Below are positions 44,201 to 52,620 of a DNA stretch of 64,000 nucleotides, in pieces. The stretch's first letter is position 1. Each line of letters starts with the position of its first letter. The translations under genes were made by a program, and so were the position numbers. This stretch comes from GCA-003244245 sp036266995. GTDB lineage: Bacteria; Actinomycetota; Actinomycetes; Mycobacteriales; Pseudonocardiaceae. Location of the stretch: positions 1-64,000 of the forward strand of contig DATAWX010000041.1 in NCBI GenBank assembly GCA_036266995.1. The letters are read 5' to 3'. The notes beneath the pieces are model-generated. The model was not told the origin of the DNA, searched no databases, and was given only the letters and a program-made list of their open reading frames with translations.

Positions 44201-44852
44201 GTGGCCCGGAGGCCGAGCGATCTACGGGTGTGCTTTTTCGGAGACTCGTTCACCGTTGCGGTGGGTGATCCGAGCGGCGTCGGCTGGGTCGGGCGGGTGG
44301 CCGCGGCAGCGCGCACGCACGGTCACGACTTGACCGCTTACAACCTTGGGGTCCGGCGGGACACGTCACTGGACCTGGCCAGTCGCTGGCTGGGAGAGGC
44401 GCGAGTTCGGTTGACGGACGGCGACCTGTTCGCGGTTGTATTCGCGTTCGGGATCAACGACGTGGACGTGCAGCTCGGACGCCGTCGGGTTCCGCGGGAC
44501 CGGTCCCTGGCGGTGCTTGCCGTGATGCTCGCTGGGGCGCACGCCGCAGGGTGGCCCCGTGTTCGTGGTCGGACCACCGCCGGTGCTGGACGGCGAGGTA
44601 AGCGGGCGCGCCGCTGACTTGGCGGCCGGTATGGCGCAGGTGTGTACGTCCCGGGCAGTGCCGTTCGTCACCGTCACCGCTGGGCTGGGCGCTGACCCGG
44701 TCTGGAGACAGGAGGTCGCCGCGGGTGACCGCACCGCCGACCTTGCAGTGGCTGACGGAGCTGATCGCGTCGAGAAACGGGACGGGGCGGTGAGCGGGCT
44801 GTTGTCTACTCGCGTTGCCCACGTTCTCAAGATTGCTGAAACTGAGTGGTAA
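44201..44852 (+). pseudogene. SGNH/GDSL hydrolase, frameshifted
   Basis: The first part (LRVCFFGDSFTVAVGDPSG; YNLGVRRDTS; FAFGINDVD) has SGNH blocks I (GDS), II (Gly) and III (GxND). Near 44555 the frame changes: the expected VFVVGPPPVLDGEVSGRAAD continues in the next register to a TAA at 44850. The block V DxxH at the end is not recognisable (ADGADRVEKRDG). The GTG at 44201 is the apparent start. The stop codon lies inside palindrome copy 2. Probably inactive. Confidence 0.75.
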
Positions 44853-44888
44853 CCGTGCAGAATCGCACGGCCATCACTCAGTTTCGGC
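44835..44888. repeat. dispersed palindrome, copy 2 (GAGTG-10-6-10-CACTC)
   Basis: Core GAGTGGTAACCGTGC (44844-44858), loop AGAATC, core GCACGGCCATCACTC (44865-44879), then outer arms GCTGAAACT/AGTTTCGGC. Pairing is imperfect only at a few positions in the middle of each arm. The spacing (15-6-15) equals the copies at 31.3 and 52.6 kb. It spans the stop codon of the SGNH remnant and lies between convergent genes, where it could also act as a bidirectional terminator. Confidence 0.75.
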
Positions 44889-45026
44889 GATCATGGCAGG
44901 TCGTTGGGCCGGCAGCAGGATCCACGAGCGGATCCTGCTCGAACACGACGTCCATAACTGAGTCCCACGGGCGGCCCCACGCTCATCAGGCAACGCTCCC
45001 TGAGCGGGCTGGCTGGCGTCGAAACA

Positions 45027-46736
45027 TCATCCGCCCAGCGGGTTGAAGCCGGCGGGGAGCTCCAGCCGGTGCGCGCTCATGAACCCAGTGTCGGCGAGCA
45101 ACTCCCGGGTGGGCCCGTCGGCGACGATCTGCCCGTGGTCGATCACCAGTGCGCGCGGACACAGTTCCAGCGCATAGGGCAGATCGTGGGTGACCAGCAG
45201 CGTCGTCATGCCCAGCCGCTTGATCAGATCGGCGAACTCCCGCCGGGCCGCTGGGTCGAGGTTGGCGGTGGGCTCGTCGAGCACCAGCACCTCGGGGTGC
45301 ATGGCCAGCACGGTGGCCACTGCGGCGCGTCGCCGTTCACCCAGGGACAGCCGGTGCGGCGGACGGTCGGCAGCATCCGCTAGGCCCACGTAGGAAAGCG
45401 CCTCGGCGACCCGGGCCTCCAGAGCTGCGCCGGACAGCCCGAGATGAGCGGGCCCGAACGCGACGTCGCGGCCCACGGTGGGGGTGAACAGCTGATCGTC
45501 GGGATCCTGGAAGACCACGCCGACCCGCCGGCGGACCTCAGCCAAGGTGCGCCGCTGCACCGGCACCCCGCCGATGAACACCGACCCGGCCGATGGCGTG
45601 AGCACCCCGTTGAGCTGCAAGACCAGCGAGGTCTTACCGGCACCGTTGGGGCCGAGCAGCGCGACCCGCTCGCCGGGTTCGACGCGCATCGAGACCCCGG
45701 ACAGCGCCTGCCGGCCGTCGGGATAAGAAAAGTCAAGGTCTCGAACTTCGACCGCGGCGTGGTCGTCGGTAGGCCGCGAACCGGACTGCGAGCCGGACTG
45801 CGAGCCGAGGAACCGGCCGCGACGGATCTGCGGTGCTGGCGCGGGTACTCGGGTGGCCCGCCGGGCTCGCCGGGGGCCTCGAGCTGGGCCGTCGCCGTGC
45901 GGGGTCAGCGAGATCGGCGTGCCCACCTTGGACTCGTACCCGGGCAGCTGGACCCGGTAGGCGCACAGATCGCAGTTCATCCGGACGTCGCCGGCTTGCG
46001 CCTCCCGGTAGCGCTCCAGCACCAGCCGCGCCAGCCGAGGGTCGGGGCCCAGGTGGTCGGAGCCGCGGACCTCGACCTCGGGGTGCTCCTGCGCCCAGGC
46101 GGCCGCCTCGCGGTAGATCCGGTTGCGCAGCACCCCGGCGAACAGGAAGAACGGGGCGACCACCGCGGTCCCCGCGCCGAGCAGACGCAACCGCTCCAAC
46201 GTCTCGGGGACCGACGGGGCCGCGACGGAGACGAAACCGGGTTCGACGGTACCCAGCCCGCGCCCATCGGCGAGTAACCGGCTGACCTTCCACAAGTCGG
46301 CACAGGCGTCGGGGTCGCTGCACCCTCGCCCGATCAGCGCCACTCCGAGTTTCTCCGGATCGGTAGCACCGGCAGCGTCCCGAATCCGGTCCGCGGCGAT
46401 CTCCAGGACGTGCGGCTCGATGCCCAGGTCGCGGGCCAGGGAGAAGTGCACGTCCGGGTGCCGGGCCCGGGCCCGGGCCAGTGCCGCGGGGCCGTCGTTC
46501 TTCAGGTGCCCGGCGGCCAGCAGCACCAGCGGCACGCTGACGATCTCGGTGGCGCCGCCAGCGACCAGGTCGTCGATGGCCTCGTCGACGGTCGGTGAGG
46601 CCAGCTCGATGAAGCCGAACCCGGTCAGCAGGTCACCCGCGGCGGCGCGGATGGTGCCGGCCAATTCCCAGAACTCGTCCACCCCGTCGGCGTCGCGGCT
46701 GCCGTGCCCCACAACAAGCATTGCGCGCGACGTCAT
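45027..46736 (-). CDS. CbiX-like chelatase fused to CbiO-type cobalt ABC ATPase
   Basis: A 569-residue fusion. Residues 1-250 are CbiX/sirohydrochlorin-chelatase-like (LVVGHGSRDADG; VPLVLLAAGHLKND; AGCxxxxNRIYRE-type AGVLRNRIYRE), with a CDLC pair (Cys255, Cys258) as in actinobacterial CbiX. A basic linker and a Ser/Gln repeat lead to CbiO: Walker A GPNGAGKT (362-369), Q-loop Gln410, signature LSLGE (463-467), Walker B VLVLDE (483-488). It should both handle cobalt insertion or storage and energise cobalt uptake with CbiQ. It overlaps cbiQ by four bases. Confidence 0.9.
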   Translation of the reverse strand: MTSRAMLVVGHGSRDADGVDEFWELAGTIRAAAGDLLTGFGFIELASPTVDEAIDDLVAGGATEIVSVPLVLLAAGHLKNDGPAALARARARHPDVHFSLARDLGIEPHVLEIAADRIRDAAGATDPEKLGVALIGRGCSDPDACADLWKVSRLLADGRGLGTVEPGFVSVAAPSVPETLERLRLLGAGTAVVAPFFLFAGVLRNRIYREAAAWAQEHPEVEVRGSDHLGPDPRLARLVLERYREAQAGDVRMNCDLCAYRVQLPGYESKVGTPISLTPHGDGPARGPRRARRATRVPAPAPQIRRGRFLGSQSGSQSGSRPTDDHAAVEVRDLDFSYPDGRQALSGVSMRVEPGERVALLGPNGAGKTSLVLQLNGVLTPSAGSVFIGGVPVQRRTLAEVRRRVGVVFQDPDDQLFTPTVGRDVAFGPAHLGLSGAALEARVAEALSYVGLADAADRPPHRLSLGERRRAAVATVLAMHPEVLVLDEPTANLDPAARREFADLIKRLGMTTLLVTHDLPYALELCPRALVIDHGQIVADGPTRELLADTGFMSAHRLELPAGFNPLGG

Positions 46737-47485
46737 GCGAGCAGTGCCCCGATCGCGGCGAGCGCCGGTACGGCCAGCGCACTCGTCCAGGCCAGCCGAG
46801 ACGCAGCGGTGCCGGTGAGCTCGGGCGGCAAGGTTCCGGTGTACCCGCGGGACACCATCGCCAGGTATACCCGCTCACCCCGCTCGAACGAGCGGACGAC
46901 CAGTGCGCCGAGGCCGGCCGTCATGTCGCGGACCTGCCAGAGCCAGCGCGGGTTGCCGCCCCGGCAGAGCGCGGCGGTGCGCATCCTGGCCCAGTCGGCC
47001 GCCAGCACCTCGGTGTAGCGCACCATGAAGGCCGCTACCGCGGTGAACACCCTCGGCACCCGTAGCCGCTCCAACCCGGTGATGATCTCTGGTAGCGGCG
47101 TGGTTGAAGCCAGGATGCTGGTGGCGAGCAGCCCGATCGTCGCCTTGAGTGTGATCGTCGCCGCGGCGTGCAGACCGGGAACCGACAGCGCGACCCCGAG
47201 CGCAGTCTGCTGCGGTGGGCCGCCGAGGAGCGGCAGCGCCAGCACGAACAGCACGAACGGCACCTCCACCAGCAGGCGGCGCGCCATGGTCAACGGGGGC
47301 AGCCGGGCCAGTGTGGCGACCGCGGTGAGCAGCAGCAGATACCACAGGTAGGGCCAGTACGCGCCCCGCGCGGTGGCCGCGACAGCGAGCACGAACAGCG
47401 CGGTGGCGGCGACCTTGCACTGCGGCGCCATCCGGTGCACCGGGGTGTCGGCGGGGATCAGTAGCGCGGCGTGCGTGGCGCTCAC
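46733..47485 (-). CDS. cbiQ: cobalt ECF transporter T component CbiQ
   Basis: CbiQ (250 aa) is the scaffold membrane protein of the cobalt ECF transporter. Five or six hydrophobic helices are seen, with the cytoplasmic coupling motifs AALCRGGNPRW (variant of the ARG box) and AMVSRGYTG. Its neighbours are the CbiO-containing fusion and a SUMT. The substrate-specific CbiM and CbiN are not in this window, so the transporter here is incomplete unless they lie elsewhere. Confidence 0.88.
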   Translation of the reverse strand: MSATHAALLIPADTPVHRMAPQCKVAATALFVLAVAATARGAYWPYLWYLLLLTAVATLARLPPLTMARRLLVEVPFVLFVLALPLLGGPPQQTALGVALSVPGLHAAATITLKATIGLLATSILASTTPLPEIITGLERLRVPRVFTAVAAFMVRYTEVLAADWARMRTAALCRGGNPRWLWQVRDMTAGLGALVVRSFERGERVYLAMVSRGYTGTLPPELTGTAASRLAWTSALAVPALAAIGALLA

Positions 47486-48210
47486 GGAGCCCCCACCTGC
47501 GGATATGCGCAGCCCGCCGTGACGTCCAGAGCGGCCACGTCGCCGATCACGATCGTCAGCGGGGCGGGCAGCCGCGCTGACGGCGGCTGCGCCAGGGTGC
47601 CGCGGACGGTGCGCTGGTGCGGGCGGCTGGCGGCGCTGATCGCGGCGACCGGGGTGCCGGGTGCCATCCCGCCGGCACGCAGCGCGGCGACCACCCGGGG
47701 CAGTACCGCCCGCCCGGTGAGCAGCACCACGGTGCCACCCAGCTGGGCCACGGCGTCCCAGTTCACCTCATCGACGTCGTCGTTGCCGGCGACCACGGTG
47801 AGCGTGCGGGACAGCCGGCGGACCATCACCGGGATCCCGGCCGCCGCCGGCGCGGCCACCGCGGCGGACACCCCGGGTACCACGTCGACGTCCACCCCGG
47901 CGCGGGCCAGCGCTACCGCCTCCTCGCCGCCGCGGGACACCACGAACGGGTCACCGGCCTTGAGGCGTACCACGCACACCCCCGTCCGGCCAAGCGTGAC
48001 CAGCAGCGAGTTGATCTCGTGCTGTGGTGGAGCCGCGGTGGCGCCCTGCTTGCCGACGCAGTGCCGGGTGGCCGTCGGGGCCAGCGCCAGGATGCCGGCC
48101 ATCGACGGGCGGTCGTAGACGACGTGTTCGGCTCGGGCCAGCAGCGTTGCGCCGCGGCGGGTGATCAGTTCGGGGTCACCGGGCCCGGCACCCACCAGAT
48201 GAACGGTCAC
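47482..48210 (-). CDS. uroporphyrinogen-III C-methyltransferase-like protein (second SUMT)
   Basis: A 242-residue tetrapyrrole methylase of the CobA/SUMT type: VGAGPGDPELITRRGATLL, GDPFVVSRGGEEA, VDVVPGVSAAVAAPAAAGIP and the late VVLLTGRAVLP. It lacks the CysG oxidase/ferrochelatase part that the gene at 51409 has. Two SUMTs in one locus suggest division between siroheme and corrin supply, or redundancy. Overlaps both neighbours by four bases. Confidence 0.85.
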   Translation of the reverse strand: MTVHLVGAGPGDPELITRRGATLLARAEHVVYDRPSMAGILALAPTATRHCVGKQGATAAPPQHEINSLLVTLGRTGVCVVRLKAGDPFVVSRGGEEAVALARAGVDVDVVPGVSAAVAAPAAAGIPVMVRRLSRTLTVVAGNDDVDEVNWDAVAQLGGTVVLLTGRAVLPRVVAALRAGGMAPGTPVAAISAASRPHQRTVRGTLAQPPSARLPAPLTIVIGDVAALDVTAGCAYPQVGAP

Positions 48211-48956
48211 TGCGACGTACTGAGCGACCGCGCGGTCACCAGCCAGTCGCCCATGCGGCTGGTGCCCGCAGCGCCGACGATCACCACGGTATGCATTCCG
48301 GCCCCGTCGGGGTCCAGCGCGGCCAGCGTGGTGAGCTCCACCTGCTCACCGTCTCGCCCCGCGTCGGTGACGAGCCCCACTGGCGTGTCGTCGGGCCGGT
48401 ACTCGGCGAGGACGTCGCGGGCCCGGCGAAGCTGCCACGATCGCCCCCGCGAGCGTGGGTTGTACAGCGCGAGCACCAGGTCGGCGGCGGCCACTGCGCG
48501 CAGTCGCGCCTCGATCGCCTCCCAGGGGGCGAGCAGATCGGACAGGGTCAGGCAGGCGAAATCGCGGGCCAGAGGCGCGCCAAGCAGCGCGCCCGCCGCA
48601 ACGGCTGCCGTGATGCCGGGGACCACCCGCACTGACGGGCGCTGAGCCGGCGGCAGCGCCGCGGCGGTGGTCAACGCCAGCGAGGCCATCCCGTAGATCC
48701 CGGCGTCACCGGAGGACACCAGGGCCACCCGGGCGCCGTCGGCCGCTGCGCGGACCGCGTCTTCGGCGCGCTGCTGCTCGGCGCCTATCTCGCTGGGCAC
48801 CACACTCTGCTGCGGGCCGGTGAGGTCGGCGCAGGCTGCCAGGTACGCGTGATATCCCAGGACGATCTGCGCGTCCCGAACGGCGTCCTGCGCCGCCTGG
48901 GTGCGATGCGCCGGACCACCCGGTCCCAGCCCGACAATGCTGAGCACGCCGGTCAT
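48207..48956 (-). CDS. cobJ: precorrin-3B C17-methyltransferase
   Basis: CobJ/CbiH (249 aa) methylates C17 and drives ring contraction. Signatures are IVGLGPGGPAHRT, VVLGYHAYL-like IVLGYHAYLAA, VALVSSGDAGIYGMA, VVPGITAAVAAGALLGAPL, CLTLSDLLAPWEAIE and ALYNPRSRGRSWQL. In aerobes the substrate is made by CobG; none is seen here. No CbiG fusion is attached. It overlaps its neighbours by four bases. Confidence 0.93.
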   Translation of the reverse strand: MTGVLSIVGLGPGGPAHRTQAAQDAVRDAQIVLGYHAYLAACADLTGPQQSVVPSEIGAEQQRAEDAVRAAADGARVALVSSGDAGIYGMASLALTTAAALPPAQRPSVRVVPGITAAVAAGALLGAPLARDFACLTLSDLLAPWEAIEARLRAVAAADLVLALYNPRSRGRSWQLRRARDVLAEYRPDDTPVGLVTDAGRDGEQVELTTLAALDPDGAGMHTVVIVGAAGTSRMGDWLVTARSLSTSQ

Positions 48957-49771
48957 GGGCGCCTGCGCTTGCTGGTGGGGATGGGCCGTCCCACGGAACT
49001 GCCTGATTCCGACCGGCGGCGGCAGCCGTGTGAGTAGGCCGGATCATAAAGCCGGCTCCGGCCCCCTGCGCCGGCCAGCGCAGGCCCAACCAGGACAAGC
49101 GCTGCGGTGCGGATCCCGGCGGCGGTCAACGCATCCGCGAGGCCGTCCACCGTAGTGGTGATCACCGTCTCGTCCGGCCAGCTGGCTTTCGCGACGATGA
49201 CAGCGGGGGTCTGCGACGGGTACCCGGCCAGCAGCTCCGCACGCAATGCGGCCGGCCGGGCCGCGGACAGGTAGATGGCCATCGTGGTGCCATGGCCGGC
49301 GAAGCCGGCGACACTCTCCCCGGGAGGCATCGACGCCTCGGTCCGGCCGCCGCCGAGCCTGGTGAGCACGGCGCTTTGCGCCACCCCGGGCGCGGTGAGT
49401 TCCACGCCCGCGGCGGCCGCCGCGGCGGCCAGCGAGCCCACCCCGGGCACGATCTCAAAGGCCCGGCCATGATGGGTGCACCAGGTGATCTGTTCGGTCA
49501 GGGCGGAGTACAGCGAGACGTCCCCGTCGTGCAACCGCACGATCGCGGCGTCCGGGTGCGCCGCGTACACCGCGAGCACGTCCTCCAGCGTCAGGCCCGC
49601 CGAGTCGTGCAGCTCGACACCGTCGCGGCAGTGCTCCACCACCGCGGCAGGCACCAGCGACGACGCCCAGACCACCACGTCAGCGGTAGCGAGCCGGTGC
49701 GCCCCACGCAAGGTGATCAGGTCCGCAGCGCCGGGTCCGGCGCCCACGAACGAGATCAGTCCGGTGCCCAT
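48953..49771 (-). CDS. cobM: precorrin-4 C11-methyltransferase
   Basis: CobM/CbiF (272 aa): FVGAGPGAADLITLRGAHRL, VWASSLVPAAVVEHC, VRLHDGDVSLYSAL, EIVPGVGSLAAAAAAAGVEL and MAIYLSAARPAALRAEL are the family segments. It is the first gene of the minus-strand run cobM-cobJ-SUMT-cbiQ-cbiX/O, each overlapping the next by four bases. The last about 25 residues are basic and Ser-rich and not conserved. Confidence 0.93.
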   Translation of the reverse strand: MGTGLISFVGAGPGAADLITLRGAHRLATADVVVWASSLVPAAVVEHCRDGVELHDSAGLTLEDVLAVYAAHPDAAIVRLHDGDVSLYSALTEQITWCTHHGRAFEIVPGVGSLAAAAAAAGVELTAPGVAQSAVLTRLGGGRTEASMPPGESVAGFAGHGTTMAIYLSAARPAALRAELLAGYPSQTPAVIVAKASWPDETVITTTVDGLADALTAAGIRTAALVLVGPALAGAGGRSRLYDPAYSHGCRRRSESGSSVGRPIPTSKRRRP

Positions 49772-49795
49772 AATCCCAGGGTAACGCGCTGGCGG

Positions 49796-50446
49796 TCACC
49801 GCTTGGCGAGGGTGAGGCAGGCGATTCGGTCGCCCGCGGCGCCGGCGTGGCCCGGATCCGTGAGGGTCCGCATCGCTTCGTGCACCACGATCGAGCCGGG
49901 CGCCCGATCGGTGAAGATGAAGGGCACCGTGGTGCTCGACGTGCCGGCGCCGGCGGAGTCAGTGCGCAGGTCCAGCCAGATCTCGTTGTTCGGGTTGGCG
50001 TACCGGGGATTGCTCGACGGAGATTGGGGCGACGCCGCGGGATCGAGGTGATTCTGGAAGTGCGGTCCGGCCATGTCCGCGGCCGTGCCACACGCTTTGG
50101 TATGCGCGTGCGCCGCATAGCCCCGGTTGGGCAGCAGCCCGGAGACGGTGAGCTCCGCCCGGGTAGATCCGTCCGGCGACGGGATCAGGCTGGCGGTCAT
50201 CGCGGCACCGATCGGCGCGAGGTCCGGGTTGTAGGTGATGGCTTTCGACGTCGGATTCGGTGTCGTGAGGGTGCCGCTGCCATACAGAAATACCGGGGAC
50301 TCCGGGCTGTCGAAAGAGGCCGACGAGGTGGGCATGCCGATGCTCTGGTACGCACCGCTGATCGGCGCAACGGCCGTGACGGTGCCGACGATGAGAAGCC
50401 GACGCAACGCTGTGTGAGGTCCGTCCCAACCGCGGAGTCCTCGCAT
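49796..50446 (-). CDS. secreted Cu/Zn superoxide dismutase-like protein
   Basis: A 216-residue exported protein with a signal region (ALRRLLIVGTVTAVAPISG) and a SodC-like fold. Candidate metal ligands are His113 and His115 (HAHTKACG), His129 (GPHFQNH), His133 and His189 (IVVHE). The classical GHLGD zinc-loop Asp is not obvious, as in many actinobacterial SodC-like proteins, so full dismutase activity is uncertain. No lipobox. It lies 24 nt from the cobM start and points the same way. Confidence 0.8.
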   Translation of the reverse strand: MRGLRGWDGPHTALRRLLIVGTVTAVAPISGAYQSIGMPTSSASFDSPESPVFLYGSGTLTTPNPTSKAITYNPDLAPIGAAMTASLIPSPDGSTRAELTVSGLLPNRGYAAHAHTKACGTAADMAGPHFQNHLDPAASPQSPSSNPRYANPNNEIWLDLRTDSAGAGTSSTTVPFIFTDRAPGSIVVHEAMRTLTDPGHAGAAGDRIACLTLAKR

Positions 50447-50487
50447 GGCGCAATTGTGCCTGACCTGGGTGCGTCCGGCGAGGCTGA

Positions 50488-50733
50488 TTACTTAGCGTCG
50501 GGGTCGCTTTCCATGGCGAGGACGAAATTCTGCACATACTGCAGCGCCAATTCCTGCCGATCGGTGGGGTGTGGCGCCCAAGCGAGCGCGTCACCTGCGA
50601 GGCCGAGCAACTGATCCTCGCTGAGTCTGGAGATGATCAGTTGCGCGAGCCCGGCTCCGTCGAGGTCCGGACGCAGCCGCCGGGCGAGGACATACTGGGT
50701 GGCCAGCTCGTCATCCTGATCTTCGACGCTCAT
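50488..50733 (-). CDS. small conserved-looking hypothetical protein
   Basis: An 81-residue acidic protein: MSVEDQDDELATQYVLARRL, then QLIISRLSEDQLLGLAGDAL and a helical LALQYVQNFVLAME. It appears wholly alpha-helical, with no cofactor motif or membrane segment. I do not recognise the family. The ATG at 50733 has GGAG nine nt upstream and is preferred over the frame opening at 50757. It is divergent from cobH with an 88-nt gap. Confidence 0.55.
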   Translation of the reverse strand: MSVEDQDDELATQYVLARRLRPDLDGAGLAQLIISRLSEDQLLGLAGDALAWAPHPTDRQELALQYVQNFVLAMESDPDAK

Positions 50734-50821
50734 CCGCGGTCTCCGTTCGCCCACCACCGTCGGTGAAGCACCATTGTGGCGGCAAGCTGTACGCGGTGCC
50801 GAGGGCCGGAGAGGGGATCAC

Positions 50822-51412
50822 ATGACCCGTGCTGCGCATTCGATCGAGGTCGAGTCGTACCGGATCCTCCGATCCCAAGTGGACACCGAGAGGTTACCGC
50901 CCGGGACCCGCGCGGTAACCGAACGGGTGATCCACGCCAGCGCAGATCTTGAGTACGCCTCTGACCTGGTGTGTGACGAGGATGCGTTGCGCGCGGGACA
51001 GCGGGCGCTGGCCGGTGGAGCGCCGTTGGTCGTGGATGTTCGGATGCTCGCCGCCGGCATCACCTCGCGGCAGTGTGTGGTTGCCCTTGGTCTGGCGCCG
51101 GACTCGTTACAGGGGCTGACGCGCACCGCGGCGGGGATCCGGGCGGCCGCCGCCGAGCACCCTGACGGCGCGGTGTGGGCGGTGGGCAACGCACCGACGG
51201 CCCTGCGTGAGCTGATCCGCCTCGCCGCGGGCGGCGTGCTGCGCCCGGCGCTGGTGATCGGGCTGCCGGTGGGGTTCGTCGACGCCGCTGCCGCGAAGGC
51301 GGCGCTGCGAGACTCGGGTTTGCCCGCGTTGTCCAACCGCAGCGCCAAGGGTGGAACCGCGGTCGCTGCTGCGGCGGTCAACGCGTTGCTGGCTTGGAAA
51401 CCGGTCCAGTGA
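50822..51412 (+). CDS. cobH: precorrin-8X methylmutase
   Basis: CobH/CbiC (196 aa) moves the C11 methyl to C12 to give hydrogenobyrinate. The catalytic His is His38 in VTERVIHASADLEYA; further motifs are VVDVRMLAAGI, WAVGNAPTAL and VIGLPVGFVDAAAAKAAL. The ATG at 50822 is preceded by GAGAGGGG. Its stop overlaps the GTG of the CysG-like gene. No cobalamin riboswitch is seen upstream. Confidence 0.94.
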   Translation: MTRAAHSIEVESYRILRSQVDTERLPPGTRAVTERVIHASADLEYASDLVCDEDALRAGQRALAGGAPLVVDVRMLAAGITSRQCVVALGLAPDSLQGLTRTAAGIRAAAAEHPDGAVWAVGNAPTALRELIRLAAGGVLRPALVIGLPVGFVDAAAAKAALRDSGLPALSNRSAKGGTAVAAAAVNALLAWKPVQ

Positions 51413-52620
51413 AGCCTTACCTGGTGGGACTGGAGCTGGCCGGGCGCCGGGTCGTGGTAGTCGGCGCGGGCACCGTCGCGCAACGCCGGCTGCCGCGTCT
51501 GATCGGCGCCGGTGCCGAAGTGCTGCTTGTCGCTCCAGAGGCCACCCCGGCCGTCGAGGCGATGGCCACGGCGGGGGAACTGCGCTGGGAGCGCCGGCGC
51601 TACGCCGACGGTGATCTCAACGGCGCCTGGTATGCCCTGGCCTGCAGCTCCGAGCCCGCGGTCAACGCCGCGGTGGCTGCCGAGGCGCAGCGGCGACGGG
51701 TGTTCTGCGTGCGGGCCGACGATGCGACCGGTGGCAGCGCCGTCACCGCGGCCACCGGTGAACACGAAGGGTTGCTGATCGGCGTGCTCGCCGGGCGCCG
51801 TCCACGGCGCTCCGCCGCAGTCCGGGACGCGCTGGTCGACGCCCTGCGAACGGGGGTGGTCGACGACGCCCCGGACGCCGAAGACCGCGTCGCGACTCCC
51901 GGGGTGGCGCTGGTCGGGGCGGGACCCGGCGACCCCGATCTGATCACCGTGCGCGGGCGGCGGTTGCTGGCCCGCGCTGACGTGGTGCTGGCCGACCGGC
52001 TCGCGCCCCGGGAGCTGCTTGACGAGCTCGGTGCGCACGTCACGGTGATCGACGCCGCGAAGGTGCCCTACGGCCGCGCGATGGCCCAGGAGCAGATCAA
52101 CGCGCAGCTGATCGAGCACGCCAAAGCCGGCCGGTTCGTGGTGCGTCTGAAAGGCGGTGACCCCTACGTCTTCGGCCGCGGCTTCGAGGAGCTACTGGCC
52201 TGCACCGCCGCCGGCGTGCCGGTCAGCGTGGTCCCGGGCATCACCAGTGCCATCTCGGTGCCGGCCGCGGCGGGGATCCCGGTGACGCATCGCGGCGTGA
52301 ACCACGAGTTCATCGTGGTGTCCGGCCACGTCGCTCCCGGCGATCCCGGCTCGCTGGTGGACTGGTCGGCGTTGGGACGGCTACGCGGCACCCTGGTGCT
52401 GCTCATGGCGGTGGAGCGGATCGGCCTGTTCGCCGACGCCCTGGTCACTCACGGCCGGCCCGCGGACACCCCAGTCGCCGTGATCGCCAACGGCACCCTG
52501 CCAGGCGAGCGCGTTGTCCGCTCCACACTTGCCGACGTCGCCGCAGATGTCGCCCGTGGTGGCATCCGCCCGCCCGCGATCGCGGTCATCGGTCCAGTGG
52601 TGGCGCTACGCGACTCGTGA
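51409..52620 (+). CDS. cysG: CysG-like siroheme synthase/uroporphyrinogen-III methyltransferase fusion
   Basis: A 403-residue fusion. Residues 1-150 are the precorrin-2 dehydrogenase part (YLVGLELAGRRVVVVGAGTVA, YADGDLNGAWYALACS); from about 165 a SUMT domain (GVALVGAGPGDPDLITVRGR, VVRLKGGDPYVFGRGFEE, VPGITSAISVPAAAGIPVTHR). It makes precorrin-2 and can proceed to sirohydrochlorin. GTG start overlapping the cobH stop. The last codons Ser-TGA lie inside palindrome copy 3. Confidence 0.93.
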   Translation: MKPYLVGLELAGRRVVVVGAGTVAQRRLPRLIGAGAEVLLVAPEATPAVEAMATAGELRWERRRYADGDLNGAWYALACSSEPAVNAAVAAEAQRRRVFCVRADDATGGSAVTAATGEHEGLLIGVLAGRRPRRSAAVRDALVDALRTGVVDDAPDAEDRVATPGVALVGAGPGDPDLITVRGRRLLARADVVLADRLAPRELLDELGAHVTVIDAAKVPYGRAMAQEQINAQLIEHAKAGRFVVRLKGGDPYVFGRGFEELLACTAAGVPVSVVPGITSAISVPAAAGIPVTHRGVNHEFIVVSGHVAPGDPGSLVDWSALGRLRGTLVLLMAVERIGLFADALVTHGRPADTPVAVIANGTLPGERVVRSTLADVAADVARGGIRPPAIAVIGPVVALRDS

